Shown here in pieces: positions 33,801 through 44,940 of a stretch of 64,000 nt of DNA. Each line of letters begins with the position of its first letter. Position 1 is the stretch's first letter. The position numbers and the translations under genes were made by a program. The notes under the pieces are model-generated. The model ran no database searches. It saw nothing but the letters and a program-made list of their open reading frames with translations, and had not been told where the DNA came from. Origin of the DNA: Limnoperna fortunei (Eukaryota > Mollusca > Bivalvia > Mytilida > Modiolidae); the NCBI GenBank assembly GCA_944474755.1, contig OX104118.1, positions 74,913,865 through 74,977,864 of the forward strand, read 5' to 3'.

Positions 33801-35065
33801 ATAATAATGACAGTAAATATATTTGTGAAAAAAATGTAATCTTTAGTATAAATATACACTTTTAAAGTTTAAAAGGTATTTTGAAAAAAGTCAATTATTG
33901 AAAACATATCGGTAAATCGTGGAAACTTGATAAGAATGCTTCCTCATTTTTCCAGCAAAAATGAATGTAAACATATATTTTTAATAATGCCACACTACGT
34001 CTTATTATTCAAAATAGCTATGCTTGCTTAACTTAACAATAAACTAACTAACTAAACCAATAAAAAATAATCGAATAGGGGTATCCCTATGTGAAAAATA
34101 CAATTGGAAGGCCATAGGAACTTTGTATTCTATTATGTACAATATCTTTTGAAAAAAGTATTCGTTTTAAACACAATGAAACCTGTTTTATTATAATGTT
34201 GACAAATTAAATGAATATTTCTTTGTATGTTTACTATAACAAAATGTGCACTTTTAATCTTTTCTTTTCTTCAGGTTTTCTGGAGGAGGGAGAGATGTAC
34301 CACATGATGGTTCTAAACAAGAGGCGTAATTTGTATGGTACTGATGAACATCCATCTATTGGTGCATGTTTTAATAACATTGGATTACTATATAGAATGA
34401 AGGGAGATTACTCTAAAGCCTTTGATTACTTTCATTTAGGATTAGATATTAAACGAAAAACTAAAGATACAGACAAAGCAATTTCGATATCCATTAATAA
34501 TGTAGCACTTACGTTATCTGATCTAGGTAAGCACGATGATGGCATTAAACTTTTACGTGAGGCATTTTATATTGTTGATAAATACCCCGGATTTATGACA
34601 GACTGTCGTAATCTTACCAATGATACTATGGGACAAATTTATTTAAAGAAATGTGATTATAATAATGCAATTAAATATTTAAACCGAGGAATAGAAGGCA
34701 GATTAAAATCCATCTCAACACATATTTATAAATTGGAAGGAAATATTTGCTTAAGCCAAGCATATATTGGACTAAAAAAATATGACGAAGCCAGGGCTTA
34801 TCTTCAAGATGCACTTAAACACAAAAATGAATTTATTAAGGATGTGCCACATAAGGCATTCATCTATGAATCATACAAGATATTAATGGAAGTTTCCAAA
34901 TATCTCGGAGATCGTGAAGGTATGGAGGATAACTTTACACATTGTAAAGCTGAGATTTACAGACTCATTAATGTCTTTGAAGATTTAGGTAACAAGACAA
35001 AATCAAATAAAATGATAGAAAATTTAAAAGCTGTAGAAATAATCTACACAGAGTTTATGAGGTGA
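24130..35065 (+). CDS. NB-ARC-TPR STAND NTPase, copy B (complete)
   Basis: Eight exons (24130-24865, 27075-27188, 29052-29204, 29738-29959, 30609-30721, 31123-31271, 33208-33311, 34275-35065) join at GT-AG sites with matching phases into 793 codons plus TGA. Residues 1-245: nucleotide-binding core with Walker A GTRSVGKS (31-38), Walker B FIIIFD (106-111), sensor-like KLIITST (140-146) and GLPL (198-201). Residues 246-334: winged-helix-like region with RFDIHGILRD, IHG replacing MHD. Residues 335-446: helical linker. Residues 447-793: TPR solenoid. No N-terminal death, CARD or TIR domain is present; the NTPase starts about nine residues in. No signal peptide or membrane segment is visible, so it is presumably cytosolic. 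By family knowledge such proteins bind ATP or ADP, stay closed until the sensor is engaged, then oligomerise. A sensing or immune role is inference. Confidence 0.9.
25765..26828. mobile_element. Copy B-specific TIR element in intron 1
   Basis: Copy C intron 1 continues straight across this position (about 60865). The block starts GAAAGGTCTTTCC and ends GGAAAGACCTT, giving inverted ends of about 11 bp, and AATTA flanks both sides. The right end also has a subterminal hairpin (AAGGTCTTCCC against GGAAAGACCTT). The interior is GACCTT-rich noncoding sequence with no transposase frame. It is probably a nonautonomous DNA transposon. Confidence 0.6.
27075..27188 (+). CDS. Copy B exon 2 (winged-helix start)
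   Basis: The acceptor is TTCAATTTTAG and the donor GTAGGA at 27189; 114 nt, phase 1 to 1. It encodes APMYRQFLNRLSAVLKEK and LSYIPGTFSVQQATRIL, resembling the 'LS.F.G.F....A..ILG' pattern of NB-ARC winged-helix domains. Confidence 0.88.
27520..27760. repeat. 29-bp minisatellite, short degenerate copy (intron 2 of B)
   Basis: About eight imperfect units built on TATCAATCCTTGATTATGGTC and ATCAATTCTTGTTAGT lie in the same intron position as the large arrays of copies A and C. Confidence 0.75.
28195..28445. repeat. About 57-bp tandem repeat (intron 2 of B)
   Basis: Four to five units contain a GTCCACTGTG-type box followed by GTGGGCGCA, GGGC(T/A)AAACTAGC and TTGTCTACTTTGC. The equivalent array in copy C is at 63435-63745. 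It is locally GC-rich compared with its flanks. Confidence 0.8.
28555..28965. repeat. 35-bp tandem repeat (intron 2 of B, about 12 units)
   Basis: Units of 34-35 bp have the core GGGGACATTGGTGAGCTG followed by CCCACTGTATACGAGG, ending about 90 bases before exon 3. All antisense open frames here are repeat artefacts. The core recurs in copies A and C at the same place. Confidence 0.88.
29052..29204 (+). CDS. Copy B exon 3 (winged-helix end, MHD-like IHG)
   Basis: The acceptor is TATACTTCAG and the donor GTAATT at 29205; 153 nt, phase 1 to 1. It encodes DEDCDNETLNDTLIPIV and RFDIHGILRDCISEF. Confidence 0.87.
29738..29959 (+). CDS. Copy B exon 4 (linker)
   Basis: The acceptor is CTGTTTTAAAG and the donor GTAAGT at 29960; 222 nt, phase 1 to 1. 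It is almost identical to 3973-4194 in sequence and exact length. Differences cluster at IAHKAYIYQYTEA against IANKTDNHQYTKA. Confidence 0.88.
30285..30570. repeat. 48-bp tandem repeat (intron 4 of B, about 6 units)
   Basis: GGTTTG starts recur at 48-base steps (30291, 30339, 30387, then 30422 after a deletion, 30470 and about 30519). Each is followed by TATATGTGCTTGTCTAGC and GTGGATG. It is not seen in intron 4 of copy A. Confidence 0.8.
30609..30721 (+). CDS. Copy B exon 5
   Basis: The acceptor is CTATTTTTCAG and the donor GTAAGC at 30722; 113 nt, phase 1 to 0. It encodes VHSFAFIEQVLKLTRINK and ends SVLTNLM. Confidence 0.88.
31123..31271 (+). CDS. Copy B exon 6
   Basis: The acceptor is GTTTTCTCAAAG and the donor GTATAC at 31272; 149 nt, phase 0 to 2. 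It encodes GNFLEGEKSYQFAINVM and ARVHQGLGWNIGSQGKS. Confidence 0.88.
31285..31870. repeat. About 60-bp tandem repeat (intron 6 of B, about 9 units)
   Basis: Degenerate units share CACCAGAGGCCACGTC, AATGGCCACATCACAAATAC and CCCTTATAATGCCC. Copy A has only about one unit at this position (10815-10885), so the array grew in B. Confidence 0.8.
31967..32213 (+). mobile_element. tRNA-derived SINE (near full length)
   Basis: The 5' head is tRNA-like: A box TGGCCGAGTGG (31979-31989) and B box GGTTCGAGTC (about 32041-32050), resembling a Leu/Ser-type tRNA. A body with GGATTGCCAGTTTTCCTGCC, CTCCGGCTTCCTCCCCCAAT and GCTGAAAGTGGCGTTAAAC leads to a CAAACAAACAAA tail. It lies in intron 6 of copy B in the sense direction. 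It serves as the reference for the other SINE fragments here. Confidence 0.88.
33208..33311 (+). CDS. Copy B exon 7
   Basis: The acceptor is TTTATTCAG and the donor GTATGT at 33312; 104 nt, phase 2 to 1. It encodes RCLNKALEIEKEMGMENED and LQSLAVFHTSAG. Confidence 0.88.
34275..35065 (+). CDS. Copy B exon 8 (terminal, TPR array)
   Basis: The acceptor is TTTTCTTCAG; the stop is TGA at 35063. It carries TPR-like units FNNIGLLYRMKGDYSKAFDY, INNVALTLSDLGKHDDGIKL, DTMGQIYLKKCDYNNAIKYL and LSQAYIGLKKYDEARAYL. The protein is a few residues shorter than copy A at the C-terminus. The first downstream AATAAA I see is at 35573. Confidence 0.9.
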
Positions 35066-36044
35066 TGAAGAGATAAATTGTCATTTATATGCATGTATTT
35101 GCTTTAATTATTGGCAGCGATTTGAACTTTAACCTTGAGATAAAAGTTTAATGATTTTTTTATATCCAGTATTAAACAAATACGGTGAAGACAGAAATAT
35201 AACATTAACTTTTAGGCAACTAAGATATTAAAAACAAGTCTACGAGAAAACCATGAAGATCACTACAGAAGTATAGAAAACTGTGTGTATATGATTAGAA
35301 ACACCTTCCTAAATAACTGTTAGAGTGCAAAGATTGAAGGTCACTAGTAACCATGCAAACGGGGGCTTCTTGACTTAATGTCTATATTTAGATTTGTAGT
35401 TATATGTATTTTTGATATATAACAAATAGTTTACTCATCCATGATAAAAACAGCTTGGAATATTGATGTTTAAATGGGATGTTTACGCGAATAGTATATT
35501 TTTAAAGTGTTTATCTCATTGATTATGTTCAGTTATCTTTATCATAAATGAGCATATATTCAATACTAGTCCAATAAAAATTATTAAAAAAACTGAAAAT
35601 ACAATTATCGTCACAAAAGCTGATACAACGCTTCAAATTGTTTCAGTTTTTTACTTTTCTTTTGTGCTACTTTCCATAATGTTAACCGGACATTTTGGGT
35701 AAGGAAAGTATTCTGTATTGTTGATCAAATGCTATAAAAGAGGGGGAAGAGGGGCAAGTAAAATCCTAATTTTTTTGTTGTTGCTTGATATTGTTTCTAA
35801 AACATAGAAAAAATATGTAAAAAACTGAATACAAATGCTTAAAACATTAAAATAAAAACATTTCCTGCAATATAAGAACATTGTGATTAAATAGCATGTC
35901 AGTGGCAGTCACAAGAAAGAACCCCACTAAAAGCATGATGTAATTTGCCCCGTGTACATCTGATGACTATCCATTCTTATTGCATTGTATTGTTTCTTAA
36001 ATGTGTTTAAACAAAGCACTTATATACAATCCATTCATCTTATT
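35066..36044. other. Spacer downstream of copy B
   Basis: AT-rich sequence with no credible frame. A candidate polyadenylation signal AATAAA is at 35573-35578. The strong similarity to copy A stops soon after the stop codon. Confidence 0.4.
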
Positions 36045-36210
36045 TTTTCTTTTTATTTAAGTGTGGGTCTGAAGTTAGTCCATAGAAACCATTGTTGTCT
36101 TGGGCTGTTTTGCACACTCATGTTGGATTATTTTACCTCTGACGCCAAGATACAGCTGAAATATTGTTAAAAGTGGAATTAAACACCATTCAAACAAACA
36201 AACAAAATGT
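36045..36210 (+). mobile_element. SINE tail fragment
   Basis: It shares GACGCCAAGATACAGCTGAA, TTAAAAGTGGAATTAAACAC and the CATTCAAACAAACAAACAAA tail with the SINE at 31967. The 5' tRNA-like half is missing. Confidence 0.7.
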
Positions 36211-36374
36211 ATTCATTTTATTTTAATAAGTAATTAATTTTATTATTATTCTTTCTCTTTCTGTTTCAATGTAAAAATTACTATTACTGTGGAGATGAAA
36301 AGTGAAATATTAATTGCCAAACAAATGTTTCAGACATAACCAATTTTCATTGTTTTCCACACATGATTTACGCT

Positions 36375-36902
36375 TCACAACATTACAAGATCTTCTGTCT
36401 GATCCCTGTTACGTAGAATCTTCAAATTTGTCATAGTTGGAAATTTTGAAATAAGAATAATTTTTAATTTATTACTTGATTGTGTTGGACCTATTGAACG
36501 TTTATTAAAAGAAACGTATAAATGTCCCCTCTCAAGTTGTCCCATATATTTATGTTCAAATGTAATATTGGTACCCCTGTCAATCCAGTTTAACATAATT
36601 TTAGTTATTTTGCAATTGCGAACAGATGAAAATCTACGTTTCTGTCCAGGCTCTGCGTTTCCGCCATTTTAATAAAAATTTTGCTGTAAATTATAGCCAA
36701 CTTGTATTCCAAAGATGTGGCAATTTTCAATGGAAAACTGTCTAAAATATAAATTTTCATTTTTAGAAATCTTACAATGTCGAAACTTAAACTCCCAGCT
36801 GTTCTTCTTTTTGACTGGTTCTAATGTGATATCTTGAAACCCGTTAATTACTGGGTACTGGGATCTAATATATTTTGAACAGTTAAAATTAAGTATGAAC
36901 AT
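36375..36902 (-). pseudogene. Unrecognised minus-strand frame with a single stop
   Basis: One minus-strand frame runs from ATG at 36902 to a stop at 36375, about 175 codons. It is interrupted only by a TAA at 36669-36671, and a second ATG opens the last 73 codons at 36596. I do not recognise the product. It contains Lys/Asn-rich stretches and IENCHIFGIQVGYNL in the first half, WIDRGTNITFEHKYMGQ in the second. An ATGGCGGAAACG with good initiation context lies between the halves in another frame. It could be a decayed transposon ORF next to the LINE that starts downstream. Confidence 0.3.
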
Positions 36903-37138
36903 GAAGCCTTGTTATTTAATAATAATTATTTGTGATATTGTTTACAAATTCCCACCCAAGATACATGTAATTTTTAGAATCAGAAAATGCCGAAATAAAT
37001 TCATTAATGCCCGGATGTTAAATGGCGGCGCCCAGAGATTTTTCTAAAGAAAGTTAAAAACGTAAATATAACAGACATAAACCCGCAAATCTTCTGAAAA
37101 TTGTCATGCAATAATAAGAAATAGAAACTATTCATAGA

Positions 37139-38720
37139 ATGTCGTCTAAGTCACCCAAACACAACACCAATAACAAAAAAAGAGACCCCAACTAGAGGTA
37201 AAAATCAGGCCACTATACGTTTAGATAAAAATTCAATCATAGCACGGAGAAGAACTCTTTTGATGCGGTATTATGTAAAGCTAGGGGAAAAGTTAAAAGT
37301 TTGCAATTAATTACAACGGGTAGATGAAAATAAACCCATGACATGGCTTTTGCCATGCGATAAATTATTCAAGTCCACAGTAGATATAACTGTTCAGAAA
37401 AAGAAATTTTGTGTCATAACTTTATTTTATACTACACACACTGCACAATACAAGGACAAGAAACGGATTCATGGTTAGAAAACGAGTATGAGAAAGTAAA
37501 CAAAGTGGTAGAAGACATTCTGTGTGCTAATTCTAAGGGAGATAATACAAATTTGACTGATAAAATTATTTTGCAAGATGTTGACTTTACATACTTTTTT
37601 GGTGAAAGGATAGATGATGAACTAAATAATTCAGAAACCAACGTAAACAGACAAATCATGAGAATGATAACATTTCTGAATCAACTGAGAAATATCCAGA
37701 AATAGTACAAAAATTTGAACAACTCGTAATCACCCATAGGGACGAAGTAGAAAAATTAAAGTCCTCTCAAAAATGCTTGAAACAAATCACTTTGAACTTG
37801 ATCAAAAAATGAGCAAAATGCAAGAAACAATAACTCTTCTTATGTCAAATATTACTGAGATAGACAACTTTAAACTAGAAGTTAAGAAGCTAAAAGAGAA
37901 AGTAAATAAAGCAGAGAGTGAAATTGAAAAACTTAATGGTGTGTGTCTTTTAACCCAGGCAACAAATAAGACATTAATAGAAGAAATGCAGAGTAACATT
38001 CGAGAAATAATCAATAATACACTTAAGACTAATCGACAAATCAAAAATTTGAAGGAAACACAAGATGTTGGTAAAAATCAAAAACAGGAAGACTTGGACA
38101 TACATGTATCAACACGTTCACAAAATGTAAACACCCAAGTGAAACAAAAGAACGATCGTGAAACAGATAACTCAAAATACACTAGTTCCCACTCAACTTC
38201 TCATCATGGAGAAGAAAAATCAGATCTATGGATAATCGGTACCTCAGTAATCAAGGATCTTCAAGCAAAATTAATATACCTACGTAAAAAAGTTAAGTTA
38301 ACAACTCTACGAGAGAAAACTGTTTATGGTGCTAGTCAATTACTAAAAGAAAAACACTTTCCAACTGACAACATCCTTTTTCAAGTTGGCTCTAACGATC
38401 TAGATAGCAAATTGACTGAAGATGTCATCGAAGACATTAGACTTTTGGTAAAGGACGCAAAAACTCTTTATCCAAATAGCAATATCATCATCAGTGTAAT
38501 TTTGGCCCGCTTCTATCATGACAGGGCGGATTCGTCTTATTATGAAGAAAAACGACAAAGGTTCAACAAGCAACTAGGAGATGTTTGCGAAGAGGAAAAT
38601 ATTCACATAGTTCATCAAGACAACTTGAACAGAAATAATTACTATGATGGTATTCATTTACAAGAATCTTATGTTAAAAGCCTTGTGAGATGTTACAAAA
38701 AGGTTACAACCCATTATTAG
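37139..38720 (+). pseudogene. LINE ORF1: coiled coil plus SGNH/GDSL-like domain (broken)
   Basis: The longest intact piece (37773-38720, 315 codons) has a heptad-rich coiled coil in residues 1-110 and a polar linker. A domain with IIGTSVIKDL (block I, GTS instead of GDS), QVGSNDL (block III) and DGIHL (block V, D..H) follows. This matches the esterase-type ORF1 described for some CR1/L2-like LINEs, thought to act in the RNP rather than in metabolism. The upstream part (ATG 37139, KSPKHNTNNKKR) has early stops, and frameshifts near 37680 and 37770 separate 37409-37705 from the main piece. A basic, Asn/Tyr/Gln-rich frame (38690-38953) may be the displaced C-terminus. Confidence 0.75.
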
Positions 38721-39739
38721 GCATTGAATCACCCACGCAAAATAGGAACAGGAACAAGTACAATAGCATCAACTATCAACAGAAATTTCATGAAAATAAC
38801 TACCGAAATGAGCCAGCCCAAATCAATTATGTTAGACAATATCGATATGCTTATCCGTTGTATGAAGGCACACATTCAGACTTTAGTTCTAGGATGCATA
38901 ACAACAGATTTTCAAACCGTCATCAGTACACATATAACAAGCCAAATAATTAAGACAGACAACACAGACCGTCATATGATCAGAATTTTATTAACAATAT
39001 TGCTCTTATTGAAATGATTATGCAGAGAATGAGAAACTAATTATAACTCAGTTTTTCTATTTTTATTGGTTGAATTTCAGTGGCTAATTGCACAAATGTT
39101 ATTTAAAAAGGGGAAAATATTAGCAAGATGCTCTTTGTAGTAAGAAATATCATGTACAATTACTGTTATGCCTTTGAAAGTAGTTGGAATGTAAGGAAGT
39201 TTCATGTTTTGCTCAAAATTATCATACTATTTTGAATTATTGTCTAAAATTTATATTTATAACATCTGAGTTGAAACATAATGTTAAAATAGTTTATTAA
39301 AAACATTTTGAGTTATCTATCTTTTTCCATTGAATTTATAAATTCAAGCAAGTTTTGTATAATAATAGAATAATAATAGAATAACAATATAAATTACTGA
39401 AAGTCAAAATTAGAACACAAATGATCTCATCTACAATTAAATCTCTCTTTTGTGTTATATTATATTTATTATACAAATATCTCGATGAAGGTCAATCTTT
39501 GAATAAATGCTTCTTTGAATTGTTCAATGACATTGATGTTTCTTATACAAGTACATATGTTCAACTTTGATTAATGATGCATTGTAATGCTACATTACTT
39601 TATTGATATCCAAAACATAATTGTTTTTATTCTCAAAATTTATTTTAAAAAAATATAGATGGGTTTAGTGTCGTTATATCTAAAAATAAATAATGGTATT
39701 TCTAAATAATAAGTTTCACAAAAATACATTAAGTATATA

Positions 39740-42700
39740 TTCGAGGCCTTGCGGACAAAATCTATGATGATTTTTTCACTAGTAAAATGAAAAGCGACAT
39801 TAACATATTACTTGAAACTTGGAAAGGAGATGACAGTAAAACTCAACTTCCTGATTATGTTTCTTTCTCAAAAATAAGAAAACAGAATAAAAAAAGCCAA
39901 ACGGCATAGTGGTGGAATAATTATCTATGTTAAGAAAAGTATATCCAAAGGGGTATCGTATGAAACAAAAGGATCAGCATCTAGTAATAGAGCATGGCTT
40001 AAACTTTCTTTGGTTTTGAACATGATATTTTTGTATGTGCAGTTTACATTCCTCCTATAAATTCAATGCACTATAATAATGACTATGAACTTCTTCAACT
40101 AGAAATAAGTAAATATGCTAATAAAGGAAAAATTGCCCTTATTTGCTTCCTGATACTTATAAAGAAGAAGCAATATCGTAACAGAAATGATCAAGATCTA
40201 ATATTTAATGACCAGGGCAAAAATTTGCATGATTTATGTATGTTCGCAGGGCTTCGGGTACTTAATGGTAGATTCATTGGAGACACTTTAGGATATTTTA
40301 CATGTATTTCTCCAAATGGTTATAGTACTGTAGATTATTGTATAGTTAGTGAGAGTCTCCTGTCCTCAGTGAAGTACTTCAAAACAGATCACTTTTCTTA
40401 TATATCAGATCATGTACAGATAGAATTTTTCCTTAAATGTGATGTTGATTTGGTAAAGTGTCAAAATAAACATGTAGAGATGATATTAATAAACTCCTTT
40501 AAATGGAGCGATAAATCTTATGAAATTTTATTAATGAATCTTGAAACAGAGGAAATTAAGGAAGATATTTTATTTTAAATTTTGAATATAAAAATTTTCA
40601 GAATGTCAGAGAGATGTGGATGATGCTTGTTCACAACTCTCATCCATTCTTAGTAAACTAACAGAAAAATGTTGCAAACTAAAAGTAAAAACCAATAAGA
40701 TTAAGAAATACCAAACGAGAAAACAAAAATGGTCAGATAATTCAATAAGAGAATATAAACACATAATAAATAAGATTGGTAAAGAATTAGAGTCTAATCA
40801 ATTTGATAAAAAACTTAAAACCAAATATTATGAACATCTTAAATCTTTTAAAAAAAATCACAAAAATTAAGAAACATGAAAACAAAGAACAGTTTTACAA
40901 TAAAATGTTAGATGCTTGTGAAAATGATCCTCAGCAGGTTTGGAAAATGTTGCAGTCTCTTAATCTAAAAGATACTGATGGAAATAATGAGGAACTTATG
41001 TCAGACTATAAAAATACAATAAAACATTTCCAGGAACAAGGATCATATGAAGATAAAGACATTAACTATACGAATAATATAAAAGAACAATTAGTTCAAA
41101 TAGAAAAAGAGTTGTCCTTTGTTTGTGGAACTGATAGACCAATTACATGCACTGATATAAACGAAGTCCTCAGAAAGTTAAAAAAAATGAAAAGCTTCTG
41201 GACCCGACAAAATTTTGTATGAAGTAATAAAAAATACTAGTTCTGTTACATTAAAATCATATGCAAAACTATTTAACTTAATTCTTCATTCTGGGTACTA
41301 TCCTAGTCATTGGAATAAGTCATTTATTACATTGATTCATAAGTCAGGTGAAAAAACATCCCTGCAAATTATAGAGGAATATCTTTGATAAATTGTTTAT
41401 CCAAAGTATTCAGCAGCATTCTTAACAATAGACTTTTTAACTTTATGAGAGATAAATTTTCAAATTCACAATTTGGCTTTAGACCAAATCACAGAACAGG
41501 CAATAGTTTATTTAATCTAAAATCACTTATAAACAAATATGTCCACAAAAATAATAAAGAGATATATTGTTGTTTTGTGGATCTAAAAGGTGCATTCGAT
41601 TGAGTTTGGCGAGGTCTTCTTTTTAAGATGGCAAAACTAGGAATAGGTCAAAAACTTTATAAAGTGTTACAAAATCAGTTTACCAAAACATATTCTGCTT
41701 TGAAATTTGATAATCTCTGTTCTCCATTTTTTGAAATATTTAGAGGGGTAAGATAAGGAGATACAATAAGTCCTACCTCTTTAATGTTTTTATAAATGAT
41801 CTCAGTGAAACTTTTCTTGACAATGTTTGTGAACCACTTAAAATACTAAAGTCTAATATAAGTTGTCTTCTCTTTGCTGATGACATAATTTTGTTATCTG
41901 AGTTTCAGGATGGACTCCAAAATAGTTTAAACAAACTGTCTGACTATTGTGATAACTGGCAGTTAACAGTTAATAATAAAAAGACCAAATCAATGATCTT
42001 TTAAAAAGAAATCTAAAATTAGAAAGATCATATTTTAATTATAACAGTAACTCAATTGACAATGTTGCTGAATATAAATTTCTAGGCTCCACTCTTTGCA
42101 GCAATGGAAATTTAACATTAAGTATTTTAGATCTTACAAAGAAAGCCAAGAAGGTTCAATTTGCTCGTTACTCTAAATTTGCATCAATTGGTAACGTCCC
42201 TATAAATGTTGCACTAAATATGTTTTGATTCACTTATTAAACGTATCTTATTGTATAATGTTGAAATATGCATGATGGATCAATATCTTCCTTTTTATAG
42301 AGCAAAACTCCAATGTAATTCTGGAAACATAGTTGATCCATTTACATTTATAGACAAAACTCCTTATGAAAAAGTACATTTGGCATATTGTAAATACATT
42401 CTTGGTGTTAAACGGACAGCTTCAAATCTGGCTTCCCGTTTGGAATTAGGCCGCCCCTCTAGAAAATTCATTAAAGCCCAGTCAATGGATTATTACTCTA
42501 GACTACACACTGTAGACATAAATCCCCTTTTAAAAGAAAGTTTTGACTTGTGCAAGATGTTAGTTTCTGAGCATACTTATTCTTGGATAACATATATAAA
42601 CGATATTATTTCTGACACAGCTTTTGATGTCGAAAAAGCAAAATCTTGTCAAACAAGTAAAAGTGTTAAATCAAATGCTTCTTATATAAAAACTGAATTA

Positions 42701-43120
42701 TCAAAATACTATGATAACATAACATAATAAAATATCTAGCTTAAACGACCAAAATAAGATATTTCTTTACAAATCATTAAAGAAAGAAGTAGGGAAGGAA
42801 TTCTATTTATCTCATTTCGATTTTGAAACTCGTAAATATATTACAAAATTAAGAATATCAGACTACTTTTTAGAAATAGAGCGAGGAAGATATAGAAAGA
42901 TTCCTCGTGAACAACGTATTGTACTTTTTGTAATCAAAATAGTATTGACGACGAATGCCACTTCTTTTTTAAATGCGATCATAATCTCATATTTAGAAAT
43001 AAACTATTGTTAGATTTCAATATTGTAATTGAAACTAGTAATACCTCTGATCAAGACCATTTAATTAAAATACTCTCTCCTGCAAATTTTCGGCAAACTC
43101 AGAGTCTTGCCTCCTTATAA
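39740..43120 (+). pseudogene. LINE ORF2 remnant: endonuclease and RT (multiple breaks)
   Basis: Frames in series encode endonuclease pieces (HSGGIIIYVKKSI near 39905, then TVDYCIVSESLL and a final YISDHVQIEF near 40400) and a linker. RT pieces follow: NYRGISLINCLSKVF at about 41366, FGFRPNHRTG, and FVDLKGAFD ending at a TGA at 41601-41603. GVR is followed by TAA, and LFADDIILLS has FADD at 41874-41885 where the intact LINE has YADD. The C-terminal frame 42251-42727 and a zinc pattern (RGRYRKIPREQRI..., ECHFFFKC) follow across frameshifts. At least eight breaks are visible. No active product is expected. Confidence 0.82.
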
Positions 43121-43475
43121 AACGGTCATCAGAACTGAGGGTAGGAGACACATAGACTTTACTTTGTCGTTATTTGTTTGTTTGCTCTTTATTTTGTTTT
43201 CTGTCACGAATCATTTAAATGTGATTTATTTGACAATAAAGTATTATTAAAAGGTTAAATAAAGTCATTTAATGGCTTTTTATTTAATTTAATATGCTCT
43301 ATTCTAAAAAATTCCTTTAAAAACAAATATTTTATAAGTAAGCACTTAATTTTTATATTTTCATAATTAAAATTAAAAACAAGTATACTTATTATTTAAT
43401 AATATTACACATGACACATACTAGTAAAGGCGCAGACGAGTCGTTTTTTTTTCTTGTAACCTTTGTTTAATAAGT

Positions 43476-43615
43476 TTATCCCGAAGAAATAGGTGACGTT
43501 TGCAAATCAGTATACTCGCTGCAAGCTCTTGGATACCTGATCAATTGAGAAATGTAGACACTGTATGCAGGAGAAGCTGAAATATTGCTGCATAGGTAAG
43601 GAAAATTTATAATTT
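43476..43615 (-). pseudogene. RT-element fragment, minus strand
   Basis: The minus strand encodes INFPYLCSNISASPAYSVY followed by ISQLIRYPRACSEY. I recognise this as the C-terminal part of a reverse-transcriptase-type element that is very common in bivalve genomes. It is short and ends in unrelated sequence on both sides. The clade is not assigned. Confidence 0.6.
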
Positions 43616-44214
43616 TGATGTTAGAATCGTTTTGTTTATCGTTAATTCTTGTGCTCAAAAGTGCTAAAAGCATTTTGAGAAAATGGGTTCAAATTTAAGC
43701 TGTAGCTTCATCCAGAACTTGTAGTATTTTATTTTAATATGTTATTTTTGTAAAACTCTTTCCTCTGAAACCACTAGGCCAATTTGAATTATAAATATAG
43801 CATTGGTAATTTTTTGAAAGCCCCTTCAAAAATTATATTTTAAAACATGGCCTTTCAAACAAAGGAGTCGTTTGAGATTATTCAGGCGTATCTTAAAATT
43901 GAAATAGCAGATTGTTCACAAATGTGCACGTAAGGCTTAAAACATCAATTAAAAATATTCATCTCTGAAAACATTGGTTGAATAAAAACTAGTAACGACA
44001 ATATAATCTTTATTTCGAGGAATTCAAAAGAAAATGTATGAGCCAAATTACTTAAATTCAATGCCTTCAAGGAAGAATGGAATAATCATCTCTACAGAAA
44101 CTAGAACAAATGTTTAGTTTGATCATCAGTTGTAGTTTTGTAAATGATGTTTATGCAACAATTCTTATAACTATTTGTTGCAGAAACATTTACTCATTGT
44201 AATAGTCTTGATGT

Positions 44215-44700
44215 AACTCGAAAAACTACAAACTAGGCTCTACGACAAACGTGATGACTTTAACTTTCCAATTGGCAACTTCCCGTTCATCGATAGATAC
44301 ATTCCTGCGTACATTTCACAACCTATACGTTATTCTAGATCCTGCGATCGGTTTACGATTTTCTAGACCGTTCACTAGTGTTGACTACTAAACTACTCAA
44401 GCAAGGGAGTGTTGTACGTAGGTTAATGTTATCTCTCTAATTGATCGCTATGGGAATCAATCTCTCAAATACGATCGGACATCTTGCTGAGTCATATGTA
44501 GTGTTTCCTTTTCCTTGCGTTGAATTTTACATAGACATGACAATGAGTAAAACGACGGGTGTCTAATTAGAGGCAGGCACTTCTTACTCGTCCAGAGCAC
44601 CTGAGTGCACTTAAGGTTTTTATTGGGTTCAGTCTACTCATTTTTTGTTTTTGTGTTCATTGCATATTTGTCTATATCCGGATTTGTAATTGTCCATTGA
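44215..44700 (+). pseudogene. RT-element fragment with 3' tail, plus strand
   Basis: It encodes LYDKRDDFNFPIGNFPF and YIPAYISQPIRYSRSCDRF, then degenerates. This is the same protein region as at 43476-43615 but in the opposite orientation. A 3' segment with ACATGACAATGAGTAAAACG and GTGTCTAATTAGAGGCAGGC recurs at 18400 and 46370. Confidence 0.6.
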
Positions 44701-44940
44701 CTTTCGGCTCTTGTTGTTTAGTGGTTTCCTTTGTTATTTTTCTTATTATCAAGTGTGTACGGAATAGATCTTTACATTAATTTTTTTCCTCACATTTAAG
44801 GTAATTGTGTGCTCCAAAGTATTTATATAATTTTATCTCATATTTATATTTATAAATGAACATAATGTATATATCGTTTATTGACTGTTATCATTGTGAT
44901 TAATTTTGTGTCATCTGGTGCAAGAGTATGCATGCATAAT

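Larger units (their letters stand above)
37100..43257 (+). mobile_element. Decayed full-length-type LINE with ORF1 and ORF2
   Basis: This single element about 6.1 kb long carries a 5' ORF1 (coiled coil plus SGNH-hydrolase-like domain), then an endonuclease-RT ORF2 broken by many frameshifts and stops. The C-terminal zinc pattern lies near 42900-43000 and AATAAA at about 43241. Its ORF2 is related to those at 5485-9051 and 18495-21200. The left end is approximate; the first ORF1 ATG is at 37139. Confidence 0.82.
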
